64,000 nucleotides of DNA from Collinsella sp. AM34-10. GTDB lineage: Bacteria; Actinomycetota; Coriobacteriia; Coriobacteriales; Coriobacteriaceae. Each line of letters begins with the position of its first letter. The stretch's first letter is position 1. The notes under the pieces are model-generated. The model was not told where the DNA came from, did not search any database, and was given only the letters and a program-made list of their open reading frames with translations. Below, one piece after another: positions 34,404 to 44,954 of this stretch. The stretch lies in NCBI RefSeq assembly GCF_003469185.1, contig NZ_QSIL01000002.1, positions 692-64,691 of the forward strand. Direction: 5' to 3'. The translations under genes and the position numbers were made by a program.

Positions 34404-36128
34404 GTGGACGAGGAAGCAAGCATCATCCTGGGGGATGCCATCGCCTTTTGCCAGCGCGACGGCCAAGATGCACGCCTCATCAACATGCTGGGGCAATCGC
34501 GCGCCATAAGCCTGACCGAAGATACGCTCACGATCGAGGCCCCCTCGCGCTTTGCCATCGCGCAGCTCAAAAAGCATCAGCCGACTATTGAGGCCTATCT
34601 GGAAGAAATCGCCTTTGCACCGATTGCTCTCGACATCGTGGCACCGCAAGGCGCCGCGACGGAATCCGCTGCCGCCACGGCGCCCGCCACGGCTCCCGCT
34701 GCTTCCCCGGCGGTGCCGGCCTCCGCAGGCGATGTGCCGACAATCGAGCACCAGCACAGCGATGTTTCCCGTGAAACAATGGCACCGTTGACGAGCGCGG
34801 CGGCGACGTCAACGAACGCACCCGTCACGCACATGCCCATCGCTCACGACGCAGCGGCGGGCGCGGATTCGGGCATTGCAATCAAGAACACGCTCTCGGC
34901 CGACGATTTTCGTCGCATGATGAACCAGATGAAGGGCGGAGCGCCGACTAAATCCACGCAAGCTGCGGCCCCCGCTTCACCCATGCCAGCACCGACCGTG
35001 CCGGCCGAGCAGAATACGGATGGAGCCCCGCTCGCCGCGAACTCAAAATTTACCTTTGAGAACTTTGTCTACGGCCCCGAGAACAGCCATGCCTATCGCT
35101 CGGCACTCAAGTTTGCCGCCCTCGCGGACGAGCGCGGCACATGCACATCCCTGTTCATCTATGGCAAATCGGGGCTGGGCAAGACCCATCTGCTGCTCGC
35201 CATCAAAAACGAGCTCGCCGAGAAGTCGCCCGAGATCAAGGTCAAGTATGCCAACTCCCAGGCATATCTGGACGACCTGATGACCGAGTTCGACCGTCAA
35301 AAGAAGAGCAACGCCCCCATCATGCAGGCGTACCACGGCGTGGACGTGCTCATCATCGATGACATCCAAAACATCATCGGCAAGCGCGCGAGTGTGGACT
35401 ACTTTTTCCAGCTCATGGACGAGTTCATCCGCAACAACAAGAAGGTCGTCATCGCGGCAGACCGCGCCCCCAAGGACCTGAGCATGGACGAGCGTCTGAC
35501 CAGCCGCTTCAACGCCGGAATGCTCTGCCTGGTCGCAGAGCCCAGCTACGAGATGAAATACAAGATCTTGCAGCGCTATTACGAGAACACCATCGTCGCC
35601 GCTCCCGAGGCGGGCGACGACTCACTGCTGGCGGCCTATGGGGGCGACGGCGGGCACCTGACCGACGAGCACTTTAAACACATGGCCGAGGTCTCGGGCA
35701 CCAACATCCGCGAACTCGAGAGCTTTTGCGAGCGCTGCGCCGGCGAGGCGGGCGACCGCGAGCGCGAGGGCGGAGAGCTCACCTTTGACGATATCGACGC
35801 CATCGCCAGCCAGTACTTCGACACATCGGCCAAAAAGATCAACGTCCAGACGGTTCAGTCCGTCATCGAAGAGCAGTACGGCGTGACACACGAGGAGCTC
35901 ATCGGCCCGCGTCGCAACGCCAATATCGCCAAAGCACGCCATATCGCTATCTACCTGGCCATCGAGATGTGCGAAATGACGACCACGGCGGTGGGCGCCG
36001 AATTTGGCAACCGCAACCACTCGACCGTCAGCACGAGCTACAAAAAGGTCCAGAAGATGATCCAGGAAGACCGCACCGTCACCGAAGACCTCAAGTCGCT
36101 GCGCGATAAAATTACACTGCGCTCGTAG
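34404..36128 (+). CDS. dnaA: Chromosomal replication initiator DnaA
   Basis: 574 residues, long because domain II (about 85-210) is an Ala/Pro/Thr-rich linker. Domain III has Walker A GKSGLGKTHLL, Walker B VLIIDDIQNI and box VII-like RLTSRFNAG. In domain IV the signature reads NRNHSTVSTS: Asn538 replaces the Asp and Ser540 the first Thr that touch bases in E. coli DnaA (Asp433, Thr435). This may relate to the variant boxes flanking the gene. GTG start with GGGAGAG upstream. A parS-like sequence (34763-34778) is embedded in the linker coding region. Confidence 0.96.
   Translation: MDEEASIILGDAIAFCQRDGQDARLINMLGQSRAISLTEDTLTIEAPSRFAIAQLKKHQPTIEAYLEEIAFAPIALDIVAPQGAATESAAATAPATAPAASPAVPASAGDVPTIEHQHSDVSRETMAPLTSAAATSTNAPVTHMPIAHDAAAGADSGIAIKNTLSADDFRRMMNQMKGGAPTKSTQAAAPASPMPAPTVPAEQNTDGAPLAANSKFTFENFVYGPENSHAYRSALKFAALADERGTCTSLFIYGKSGLGKTHLLLAIKNELAEKSPEIKVKYANSQAYLDDLMTEFDRQKKSNAPIMQAYHGVDVLIIDDIQNIIGKRASVDYFFQLMDEFIRNNKKVVIAADRAPKDLSMDERLTSRFNAGMLCLVAEPSYEMKYKILQRYYENTIVAAPEAGDDSLLAAYGGDGGHLTDEHFKHMAEVSGTNIRELESFCERCAGEAGDREREGGELTFDDIDAIASQYFDTSAKKINVQTVQSVIEEQYGVTHEELIGPRRNANIAKARHIAIYLAIEMCEMTTTAVGAEFGNRNHSTVSTSYKKVQKMIQEDRTVTEDLKSLRDKITLRS
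34763..34778. promoter_or_regulatory. parS-like site inside dnaA
   Basis: TGTTTCCCGTGAAACA differs from the perfect parS by one base. It codes for VSRET in the variable linker of DnaA, where sequence is free to vary. A functional ParB site here would be 5.1 kb from the main cluster. Confidence 0.6.
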
Positions 36129-36366
36129 GGAAATAGAGACACCTGTTGAAAACTTGTCGAAACCACGGGCATAAGGTGTCTAAAACCCAACCCGCGGTGA
36201 TGAAAAGTTTTGCGCAGATTTTGAACGTGGAAAACCACCCCTGTTGCACACAGGTTGCTGTCGATTCTCTTTCTGGGTCTGACCTGCGTCTTTGGGAATA
36301 ATCAACAGTTTCGTCAGTGCTATTACTATTATTAAGATATTTATATCTATAGAAAGGTATTAAAAG
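36129..36366. other. Putative oriC: dnaA-dnaN gap with DnaA-trio-like element
   Basis: Contains TTTTCAACA on the minus strand (36144-36152) and TAATCAACA (36299-36307). After 12 bases comes CTATTACTATTATTA (36320-36334), which closely resembles the repeated trinucleotides of the B. subtilis DnaA-trio, and then AT-rich sequence with TATTTATATCTATAG as a candidate unwinding element. Gene direction also flips in this neighbourhood. The promoter and ribosome site (GAAAGG) of dnaN lie at the right end. Confidence 0.7.
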
Positions 36367-37470
36367 ATGAAGTTCACCGTCAGCCAGAGCTCGCTCACAC
36401 AAGCCATCGGCGTCGTTATGAAGGGTGTCGCTTCGGCATCCACCCTTCCCATCCTGTCGGGCGTGCTCGTCAAGGCGCAAGACGGCATCTTGGAATTCCA
36501 GACCTCTAACTACACCATCTCGATCCGTCATCGCATCGCGGCGCATGTCGAAGAAGAGGGCGAGATGGTTATCCCCTGTAAGATGCTCTCCAATATCACC
36601 AAGACCCTCCCCGATGCCCCGGTCACCTTTGAGCTGTCCGAGCGCCAGGTGCTGATTGGTTGCGAGAAGAGCTCGTTCCGCCTGAACACGCTTGATGCTA
36701 ATGACTTCCCCGAGTTTCCGGCCTATGCCATCGAGAGTGCCGTGGAGCTGCCGACCGATATCTTGTCCGAGATGGTCGGCCGCGTGTGGCGCGTCACCTC
36801 GACCGACAAGGCCCGCCCCATCCTGGGCGGCGTGCACATGAAGGTCGAGAACAACACCGTTCGCCTGGTGGCGACCGATTCCTTCCGTTTGGCCGTGTGC
36901 GATACGCAGGTCGAGACCTCGACCCTCGAGGGTTCCTTTGAACTCAACGTTCCGGCTGACGCCTTTAACGACGCGCTGAACATCATGGCCAGCCAGGCGA
37001 CCATCATGATCGGGGCTACCGACACCCAAGTCGTCTTCGAGGCCGGCAACACCACCTACGTGTCGCGTCGTATCGAGGGCGTGTACCCCAACTACAAGCA
37101 GCTCATCCCCGATTCGTGCGTGACGAGCGTCAAGATCGACGTCGCCGCCCTTAACGCCGCCCTCAAGCGCGTGGCTGTTATCGCGAGCGCCAACCCCGCC
37201 GTCAAGTTCGAGATCGATGTCGAGAACGGGCAGATGGGCCTGTCCTCCATCTCCAATGACCAGGACCTTGCGCAGGAGACGATCGATGTCGAGGCCGAGG
37301 GCGAGTCGGGCACCATCGCCTTCAACTACCACTACATCTTCGGCTGCCTCAATGCCCTATCCAAGGAGAAGGAGATCACGCTGGAGCTCAAGAGCTACTC
37401 GCAGGCGGGCATCTTCAAGTCCTACGACAAGATCAACTACCTGTACCTGGTCATGCCGGTCCGCATCTAG
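36367..37470 (+). CDS. dnaN: DNA polymerase III beta subunit (sliding clamp)
   Basis: 367 residues, normal length. Begins MKFTVSQSSLTQAIGVVMKG; internal LPILSGVLVKAQDGILEF, VSRRIEGVYPNYKQLIP, and the end YLYLVMPVRI, matching the conserved MPMR-type C-terminus of clamps. Follows the putative oriC and precedes recF by nine bases. Confidence 0.97.
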   Translation: MKFTVSQSSLTQAIGVVMKGVASASTLPILSGVLVKAQDGILEFQTSNYTISIRHRIAAHVEEEGEMVIPCKMLSNITKTLPDAPVTFELSERQVLIGCEKSSFRLNTLDANDFPEFPAYAIESAVELPTDILSEMVGRVWRVTSTDKARPILGGVHMKVENNTVRLVATDSFRLAVCDTQVETSTLEGSFELNVPADAFNDALNIMASQATIMIGATDTQVVFEAGNTTYVSRRIEGVYPNYKQLIPDSCVTSVKIDVAALNAALKRVAVIASANPAVKFEIDVENGQMGLSSISNDQDLAQETIDVEAEGESGTIAFNYHYIFGCLNALSKEKEITLELKSYSQAGIFKSYDKINYLYLVMPVRI

Positions 37471-37479
37471 CGTTGCGCC

Positions 37480-38586
37480 ATGACCATGTTCGCCCGCGAT
37501 CTTTCCGTCGCGCACTACCGCAGCTTCGATAGCTATCGCCTTGCCCTGGACGAGGGCGTGACGATACTTGCAGGACCCAACGCGGCGGGAAAGACCAATC
37601 TCATAGAGGCGCTGCAGCTGCTGACGAGCGGCGCCTCGTTTAGGCATCCGACCGCAGCCGAGCTCGTTCATGACGGCGTGGGCTCGTGCAGGGTCGAGCT
37701 GAGGCTCGAGGGCGACGGCCGCGTGCTTGATATGGGATTGAGCGCGGAGGACGGTAAGCGCTCGTTTAGCCGCAACGGCAAGAGATGCTCTGCCGCCGGT
37801 GTGCGCGGGGTTCTGCCGAGCGTGCTGTTTTGCCCCGACCATCTGGACATGGTTAAGCGGGGCGCCAGTGTGCGCCGCGCCGCCCTCGATGACTTTGGCA
37901 TGCAACTGAGCGCACGCTATGCCGATCTTGCGAGCGCCTATGGGCGCTGCGTGACCCAGCGCAACGCCTTGCTCAAGGAGACCTGGTGCTGCCGTGAGAT
38001 GCTCGGCGCGTGGAACGATTCGATTGCCCGCGCGGGCGCGGCTCTGCTCGTGCACCGGTTGGCCCTGCTCGACCGGCTGGCGGGCCATGTGCGTACTGCC
38101 TACGGGCAAGTGGCGTCCGGTGAAGCCGCCAACGTGTCCTATGCGTCCACGCTGGGGGATTTGCCCCAGGTCGAGGATCGCGAAGAGCTGAAGGGCTGGG
38201 CGTACGAGCGCATGCTGGCCGCCCTTGATGAGCACGCCGGCGAGGAAATTCGCCGCGGCGTGACGTTGGTGGGGCCGCATCGCGACGAGATTGAATTTAC
38301 CGTGGCGGGTCGCTCCGCCCGTTCATTTGCCAGCCAAGGACAGCAGCGAACGTTGGTACTGTCCTGGAAGGTGGCCGAGGTGGCCGTGGCTCGCGATGTT
38401 CTGGGTACTGCTCCGCTGTTGCTTCTGGACGACGTGATGAGCGAGCTCGACGGCGAGCGTCGCGGCGCTTTCCTGCGGCTGATCGGCGATGATATCCAGA
38501 CGGTCATAACCACGACCAACCTGGGGTACTTTACCGATGACCTGCTTGATCGAGCCAAGGTGGTGAGCATGGGTGAGACGTGCTAA
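37480..38586 (+). CDS. recF: DNA replication and repair protein RecF
   Basis: 368 residues; SMC-like ATPase for gap repair. Walker A GPNAAGKTNLIEAL, the signature-region FASQGQQRTLVLSWK, and Walker B LLLLDDVMSELD. Two ATG codons lie close together (37480 and 37486); the first is used here. It overlaps the following gene by 14 bases. Confidence 0.96.
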   Translation: MTMFARDLSVAHYRSFDSYRLALDEGVTILAGPNAAGKTNLIEALQLLTSGASFRHPTAAELVHDGVGSCRVELRLEGDGRVLDMGLSAEDGKRSFSRNGKRCSAAGVRGVLPSVLFCPDHLDMVKRGASVRRAALDDFGMQLSARYADLASAYGRCVTQRNALLKETWCCREMLGAWNDSIARAGAALLVHRLALLDRLAGHVRTAYGQVASGEAANVSYASTLGDLPQVEDREELKGWAYERMLAALDEHAGEEIRRGVTLVGPHRDEIEFTVAGRSARSFASQGQQRTLVLSWKVAEVAVARDVLGTAPLLLLDDVMSELDGERRGAFLRLIGDDIQTVITTTNLGYFTDDLLDRAKVVSMGETC

Positions 38587-39136
38587 TTACGAGCGCGAGA
38601 GCGAAACGGTCGCCTTCAGTGGCTTTTTGAACGCAGAGCGCCAGCGCATCCTGGCGGCTGCGACCCCTGAGCGCCGTGCGCAGATGGAGGCCGCCGAGGA
38701 GTCGCGCGCGGTCTATCGCGCGTGGAACGCGGTGTGCTCGGGCACGCGCGAGGGGCGGCATGTGACGGGCCTGCGCTACCTGCCCGAGTCCAATGAGCTG
38801 CTGGTATATCTCGACTCGCCCTCGTGGACGCAGGAAATGACGTTGTTGCGCGAGATCATCCGCGCGCGCATGGAGCGCGCCGGTGCGCATGTGGACGGCC
38901 TGGTGTTCAAAACCACCGCGCCCGGTCACATGCCGCCCGCCGCCAAGGAGCGCCTTCGCCCAGCGACGACCGAGCGCCCGCCGGCCCCACACGCCGACCT
39001 CAGCGATGCCGAGCGCACCGAGATTGAGCGCCAAGTGGCGCCCATCGAAGACCAAAAACTGCGCGAGGCCCTCGAGAACGCCATGAGAGCCAGTGCCGAG
39101 TGGGCCAAGGGCGTGCAAAGCAAAAAAGAGCCTTAA
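38573..39136 (+). CDS. DUF721/DciA-like protein
   Basis: 187 residues with a central DUF721 core: YRAWNAVCSGTREGRHVTGLRYLPESNELLVYLDSPSWTQEMTLLREIIRARM (read in pieces). DciA is the ancestral loader of the replicative helicase in bacteria lacking DnaC/DnaI, and its gene sits after recF in many actinobacteria. No DnaC or DnaI is seen here, which fits, while dnaB lies at 53.4 kb. GTG start, 14-base overlap with recF. The C-terminal 60 residues are charged and variable. Confidence 0.85.
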   Translation: MRRANYERESETVAFSGFLNAERQRILAAATPERRAQMEAAEESRAVYRAWNAVCSGTREGRHVTGLRYLPESNELLVYLDSPSWTQEMTLLREIIRARMERAGAHVDGLVFKTTAPGHMPPAAKERLRPATTERPPAPHADLSDAERTEIERQVAPIEDQKLREALENAMRASAEWAKGVQSKKEP

Positions 39137-39164
39137 ATCGCATCTGGTGGCCTTGTAGAGCCAA

Positions 39165-39194
39165 ATACCCTCGTTCCCGAGGGTATTTTTTTAC
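39165..39194 (+). terminator. Terminator after the recF-dciA unit
   Basis: ATACCCTCG/CGAGGGTAT stem with a short TTCC-type loop and seven T. Confidence 0.88.
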
Positions 39195-39199
39195 GATAA

Positions 39200-41272
<2,073 letters not shown>

Positions 41273-41278
41273 CCTGTT

Positions 41279-41379
41279 CGGCTTTCCCAGCCACCGCACC
41301 TTCGCCCTCAATCGTCGGTCGCGTACCCAAGTACGCTTCCCTCCTCTTTCGAGCGAATCTGCGGCACCTGGAAAAGCCG
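41279..41379. repeat. Imperfect long hairpin between gyrB and gyrA
   Basis: The ends (CGGCTTTCCCAG... and its partner ending GGAAAAGCCG) pair imperfectly over about 29 bases (roughly 22 matches). The centre has a perfect GCGTAC-CCAA-GTACGC hairpin (41321-41336). There is no T run, so it is not a simple terminator. Confidence 0.5.
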
Positions 41380-41428
41380 TCTCCGTGGCAGGATGATTAA
41401 TGGACCACGCAAACCATGAGGAGGTAAC

Positions 41429-44170
41429 GTGGCAGACGATATCAACAATAACGAGGGTATGGACGAGGCCGGCGACGCCGGTATGCCCGATGATCTGAAG
41501 CGCCTGCTTGCCCGTGCTGAGCAGGGCGAGGACGGCGACCCGGACGCCTATAACCCCGATCCCGATGATGATGAGGAAGAGGACGACGACGCCGAGCTCG
41601 AGGAGAGCTTTGGCGAAGTCGACCGTGGTGCCTCGGCCGGTGAGGATATCAACGGCGGCCAGCTCCAGATTTCGGAGTTCGGTCGCGAGATGAAGCAGTC
41701 GTTTATCGAGTATTCGATGTCGGTCATCACAGCCCGCGCCCTGCCGGACGTGCGCGACGGCTTAAAGCCGGTGCACCGCCGCATCCTGTACGCAATGAAC
41801 GAGAGCGGCATCTACCCCAACCGCCCACACAAGAAGTCGGCCTGGACGGTCGGCGAAGTTATCGGTAAGTACCACCCGCATGGCGACGTCGCGGTCTATG
41901 AGGCCATGGTCCGCCTGGCGCAGTGGTTCTCCATGCGCACGCCGCTCATCGACGGCCACGGCAACTTCGGCAACATCGACGGCGACGGCGCGGCAGCCAT
42001 GCGTTACACCGAGAGCCGCCTGGCCAAGCCCGCCATGGAATTGCTGCGTGACTTGCAAAAGGATACCGTCGACTGGCAGCCCAACTACGACGAATCGCTC
42101 GCCGAGCCCGTGGCACTGCCTGCGCGCTTCCCCAACCTGCTGGTTAACGGCAGCCAGGGCATCGCCGTCGGCATGGCCACCAACATCGCCCCGCACAACC
42201 TCACCGAGGCGATCGAGGCCACCTGTTACCTGATCGACAACCCCGACGCCACCGTCGACGAACTCATGCAGATCATGCCCGGTCCGGACTTCCCCACCGG
42301 CGCCATCATCATGGGCAGCGCTGGCATTAAGCAGAGCTACGAGACCGGCCGCGGCTCCATTACCGTGCGTGCCAAGGCACACGTGGAGTCCACCAAGACC
42401 GGCCGCAGCCGCCTGGTCTTTACCGAGATTCCCTATATGGTCAACAAGGGCACCCTGCAGGAGAAGATCGCCCAGCTCGTCAACGACAAGCGCATCGAGG
42501 GCATCTCGGATATGCGCGATGAGTCCAACCAGAAGGGCATCCGTCTGGTCATCGAGCTCAAGAAGGGCGTCATTCCGCAGGTCGTGCTCAACAACCTGTA
42601 TAAGTACACCTCGCTGCAGACGACCTTTGGCGCCAACAACCTGGCGCTCGTCAACGGCGTTCCAAAATGCCTGAGCCTGCGCGAGATGCTGCAGCACTAC
42701 ATCGATCACCAGGTCGACGTCGTCACCCGCCGCACCCGCTTCGACCTTAAGAAGGCCCAGGCACGTGCCCATATCCTCGAGGGCTACCTGATGGCTCTCG
42801 ACCATATCGACGAGGTCATCAGCATCATCCGCTCTTCGCAGACCGATTCCGAGGCCAGCAGCCGCCTGATCGAGCGCTTTGGCTTTACGCCCGAGCAGAC
42901 CACGGCCATCCTCGAGATGAAGCTGCGCCGCCTGACCGGCCTGGAGCGCGACAAGATCCAGGAAGAACTGGACGGCCTGCGCCGCGCCATCGCCTACTAC
43001 GAGGACCTGCTGGCGCACGAGGAGAAGATCCTGGGCGTCATCAAGGAAGAGATGCGCGAGATCTCTAAGAAATTCGGCGATAAGCGCCGCACCGAGATTA
43101 GCCATGTCGAGAAAGACCTGGACGTCGAGGACCTCATCGCCGACGAGGACATGGTCGTGACCATCACCCACACCGGCTATGTCAAGCGCATCCCGGTGGC
43201 CGCCTACCGCGCCCAGAAGCGCGGCGGCAAGGGCGTGCAGGGCGTCAACCTCAAAGAGGACGATGTCATCGACGAAATGTTCATCGCGTCCACGCACGAG
43301 TACGTGCTGTTCTTCTCGAACAAGGGCAAGGTCTATCGCCTGAAGGTGCACGAGCTGCCGGTGGGTACGCGCCAGGCGCGCGGTACCGCGATCGTCAACC
43401 TGCTGCCCTTCGAGGAGGGCGAGAAGATCGCGAGCGTCATCAGCTGCCGCGAGTTCCCGGCCGACGAGTACCTGATGTTTGCCACCAAGAGCGGCATGGT
43501 CAAGAAGACCGTGATGAGCGCATATGACCGCAGCCGTCGCGACGGCCTGATCGCTATCAACCTGCGTGACGACGACGCGCTGCTCGCCGTGCGCCGCGTG
43601 CGCGAGGGCGACAAGATTATCCTGGCCACCACCGCGGGCAAGGCGATCATGTTCTCCGAGGAGCAGGTGCGCGCCACCGGCCGCGATACCAGCGGCGTTC
43701 GCGGTATCGGAATGAAGGACGGCGTGAGCGTTCTGGGCATGGAAGTCACTAACGGTAACGGCGATCTATTCGTCATCACCGAGCGCGGCTACGGCAAGCG
43801 CACGCCGGTCGCGGACTACCCGGAGCAGAATCGCGGCGGCCAGGGCGTCTACACCATCCAAATGACCGAGCGTAAGGGTAACCTCGCGGCCATGAAGACG
43901 GTGGGCCCGCAGCACGAGCTGTTCATCGTGACGGAGGGCGCGACGGTCATTCGCGTCAAGACCGACGAGATCAGCCAGACCGGCCGCGCCACCCAGGGCG
44001 TCAAGATGATGACCGTCGACGACAACGACCGCATCTGCGCCGTAGCCCGCATGACGGCCGCCAAGGAGAAGCCCGAAGGCGAAGCCACAGAAGACGGCTC
44101 TGCCCCCGAAGAAACCCCTGTCGATCTAGGCGACGGCAACGACATGCCAGAGGATCTCCTAGACGAGTAA
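41429..44170 (+). CDS. gyrA: DNA gyrase subunit A
   Basis: 913 residues. Catalytic Tyr193 in [12 protein letters not shown]-terminal beta-pinwheel blades with a GyrA-box-like QRGGKGVQG. The first about 78 residues form an extra acidic extension ([17 protein letters not shown]) absent from E. coli GyrA. In the quinolone-determining region the sequence is [12 protein letters not shown]: Val154 stands at the E. coli Ser83 position and Glu158 at Asp87. GTG start behind GAGGAGG. Probably transcribed with gyrB across a 156-base gap. Confidence 0.97.
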   Translation: MADDINNNEGMDEAGDAGMPDDLKRLLARAEQGEDGDPDAYNPDPDDDEEEDDDAELEESFGEVDRGASAGEDINGGQLQISEFGREMKQSFIEYSMSVITARALPDVRDGLKPVHRRILYAMNESGIYPNRPHKKSAWTVGEVIGKYHPHGDVAVYEAMVRLAQWFSMRTPLIDGHGNFGNIDGDGAAAMRYTESRLAKPAMELLRDLQKDTVDWQPNYDESLAEPVALPARFPNLLVNGSQGIAVGMATNIAPHNLTEAIEATCYLIDNPDATVDELMQIMPGPDFPTGAIIMGSAGIKQSYETGRGSITVRAKAHVESTKTGRSRLVFTEIPYMVNKGTLQEKIAQLVNDKRIEGISDMRDESNQKGIRLVIELKKGVIPQVVLNNLYKYTSLQTTFGANNLALVNGVPKCLSLREMLQHYIDHQVDVVTRRTRFDLKKAQARAHILEGYLMALDHIDEVISIIRSSQTDSEASSRLIERFGFTPEQTTAILEMKLRRLTGLERDKIQEELDGLRRAIAYYEDLLAHEEKILGVIKEEMREISKKFGDKRRTEISHVEKDLDVEDLIADEDMVVTITHTGYVKRIPVAAYRAQKRGGKGVQGVNLKEDDVIDEMFIASTHEYVLFFSNKGKVYRLKVHELPVGTRQARGTAIVNLLPFEEGEKIASVISCREFPADEYLMFATKSGMVKKTVMSAYDRSRRDGLIAINLRDDDALLAVRRVREGDKIILATTAGKAIMFSEEQVRATGRDTSGVRGIGMKDGVSVLGMEVTNGNGDLFVITERGYGKRTPVADYPEQNRGGQGVYTIQMTERKGNLAAMKTVGPQHELFIVTEGATVIRVKTDEISQTGRATQGVKMMTVDDNDRICAVARMTAAKEKPEGEATEDGSAPEETPVDLGDGNDMPEDLLDE

Positions 44171-44261
44171 GAGGAACTAGCTGGTAGAAAATATCAGACC
44201 CCATATATCGGCGGTCGGCGCACTGCGCGCCGACCGCTTTTTTGACAATCTTGAACCTCGC

Positions 44262-44398
44262 GTCGGCCCCGGCTGCCCGGCGGCATGCGAAGTCGATCGC
44301 GAGTTCCGCACGAGCCGGAGAGCACTTAATGTGCTCTCCGCGCGAGCAGGACTGTCCGAGCAGGCGACTTCGCATGCCGCCGGGCAGCCGGGGCCGAC
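44262..44398. repeat. Perfect 34-bp inverted repeat downstream of gyrA
   Basis: Arms 44262-44295 and 44365-44398 are exact reverse complements (GTCGGCCCCGGCTGCCC at the outer ends). The 69-base spacer holds a second hairpin, GGAGAGCAC (44317-44325)/GTGCTCTCC (44331-44339). It sits between the end of gyrA and the promoter of the tRNA cluster. No transposase or protein-coding frame is credible inside. Confidence 0.9.
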
Positions 44399-44425
44399 AC
44401 CCCTCAAAGATTTTCAAAAAAGTTG

Positions 44426-44455
44426 TTGACGCGCGCGTAACGACTCGTCTAATAT
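44426..44455 (+). promoter_or_regulatory. Promoter of the tRNA Ile-Ala-Ile cluster
   Basis: -35 TTGACG (44426-44431), 18-base spacer, -10 TAATAT (44450-44455), and the tRNA 15 bases later. Confidence 0.75.
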
Positions 44456-44469
44456 ATCCCTTGCGCGAT

Positions 44470-44546
44470 GGACCTGTAGCTCAGTTGGTTAGAGCGTCCG
44501 GCTGATAACCGGGAGGTCACAAGTTCGAATCTTGTCAGGTCCACCA
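44470..44546 (+). tRNA. tRNA-Ile (anticodon GAT), copy 1
   Basis: Acceptor GGACCTG/CAGGTCC, D-arm AGCTCAGTTGGTTAGAGC, anticodon loop CTGATAA with GAT, T-arm ACAAGTTCGAATCTTGT, encoded CCA. Identical in sequence to copy 2 at 44694. Confidence 0.98.
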
Positions 44547-44556
44547 CTTTCTTTCG

Positions 44557-44607
44557 CAATAAACACCCCAGCGAGAGCCGAGTCGCCGCTGGGGTGTTTA
44601 TTACTGT
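44557..44607 (+). terminator. Hairpin between tRNA-Ile and tRNA-Ala
   Basis: AATAAACACCCCAGCG and CGCTGGGGTGTTTATT pair over 16 bases around a 13-base loop. It would end or process the transcript after the first tRNA. Confidence 0.75.
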
Positions 44608-44613
44608 CTCCGT

Positions 44614-44689
44614 GGGGGTTTAGCTCAGCTGGGAGAGCGCGGGCTTTGCAAGCCTGAGGTCAGGGGTTCGATCCCCCTAACCTCCACCA
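44614..44689 (+). tRNA. tRNA-Ala (anticodon TGC)
   Basis: Acceptor GGGGGTT/AACCTCC (one G-T pair), D-arm AGCTCAGCTGGGAGAGC, anticodon TGC in CTTTGCAAG, T-arm CAGGGGTTCGATCCCCCTA, encoded CCA. Confidence 0.98.
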
Positions 44690-44693
44690 TGAT

Positions 44694-44770
44694 GGACCTG
44701 TAGCTCAGTTGGTTAGAGCGTCCGGCTGATAACCGGGAGGTCACAAGTTCGAATCTTGTCAGGTCCACCA
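44694..44770 (+). tRNA. tRNA-Ile (anticodon GAT), copy 2
   Basis: Exact duplicate of the tRNA-Ile at 44470, four bases after tRNA-Ala. Confidence 0.98.
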
Positions 44771-44779
44771 TCAAAACTG

Positions 44780-44816
44780 TGAAGAGCCTCGGGGCAATTG
44801 CCTCGAGGCTCTTTTC
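44780..44816 (+). terminator. Terminator of the tRNA cluster
   Basis: AAGAGCCTCG/CGAGGCTCTT with further GGCAATTGCC pairing inside, followed by TTCTT. Confidence 0.85.
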
Positions 44817-44954
44817 TTATCTACTGAAGACAGTCAAAAAAGCCCGTCCCAAAAAGACTACTTTGATTTTGTGTGCTGTGCGAAAGTTTGGGTAGTATAG
44901 CTATTCAATGCGGCGGGCTGCCGCGTGTTAACCGCTACGTACCGGAGGTGTTCC

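Noticed and set aside
41762..43351. A 529-codon open frame opposite gyrA
   Set aside because: Antisense shadow; gyrA is certain.
44177..44417. Small frames across the 34-bp inverted repeat
   Set aside because: They follow from the GC-rich palindrome and overlap the tRNA promoter region; no start signals.
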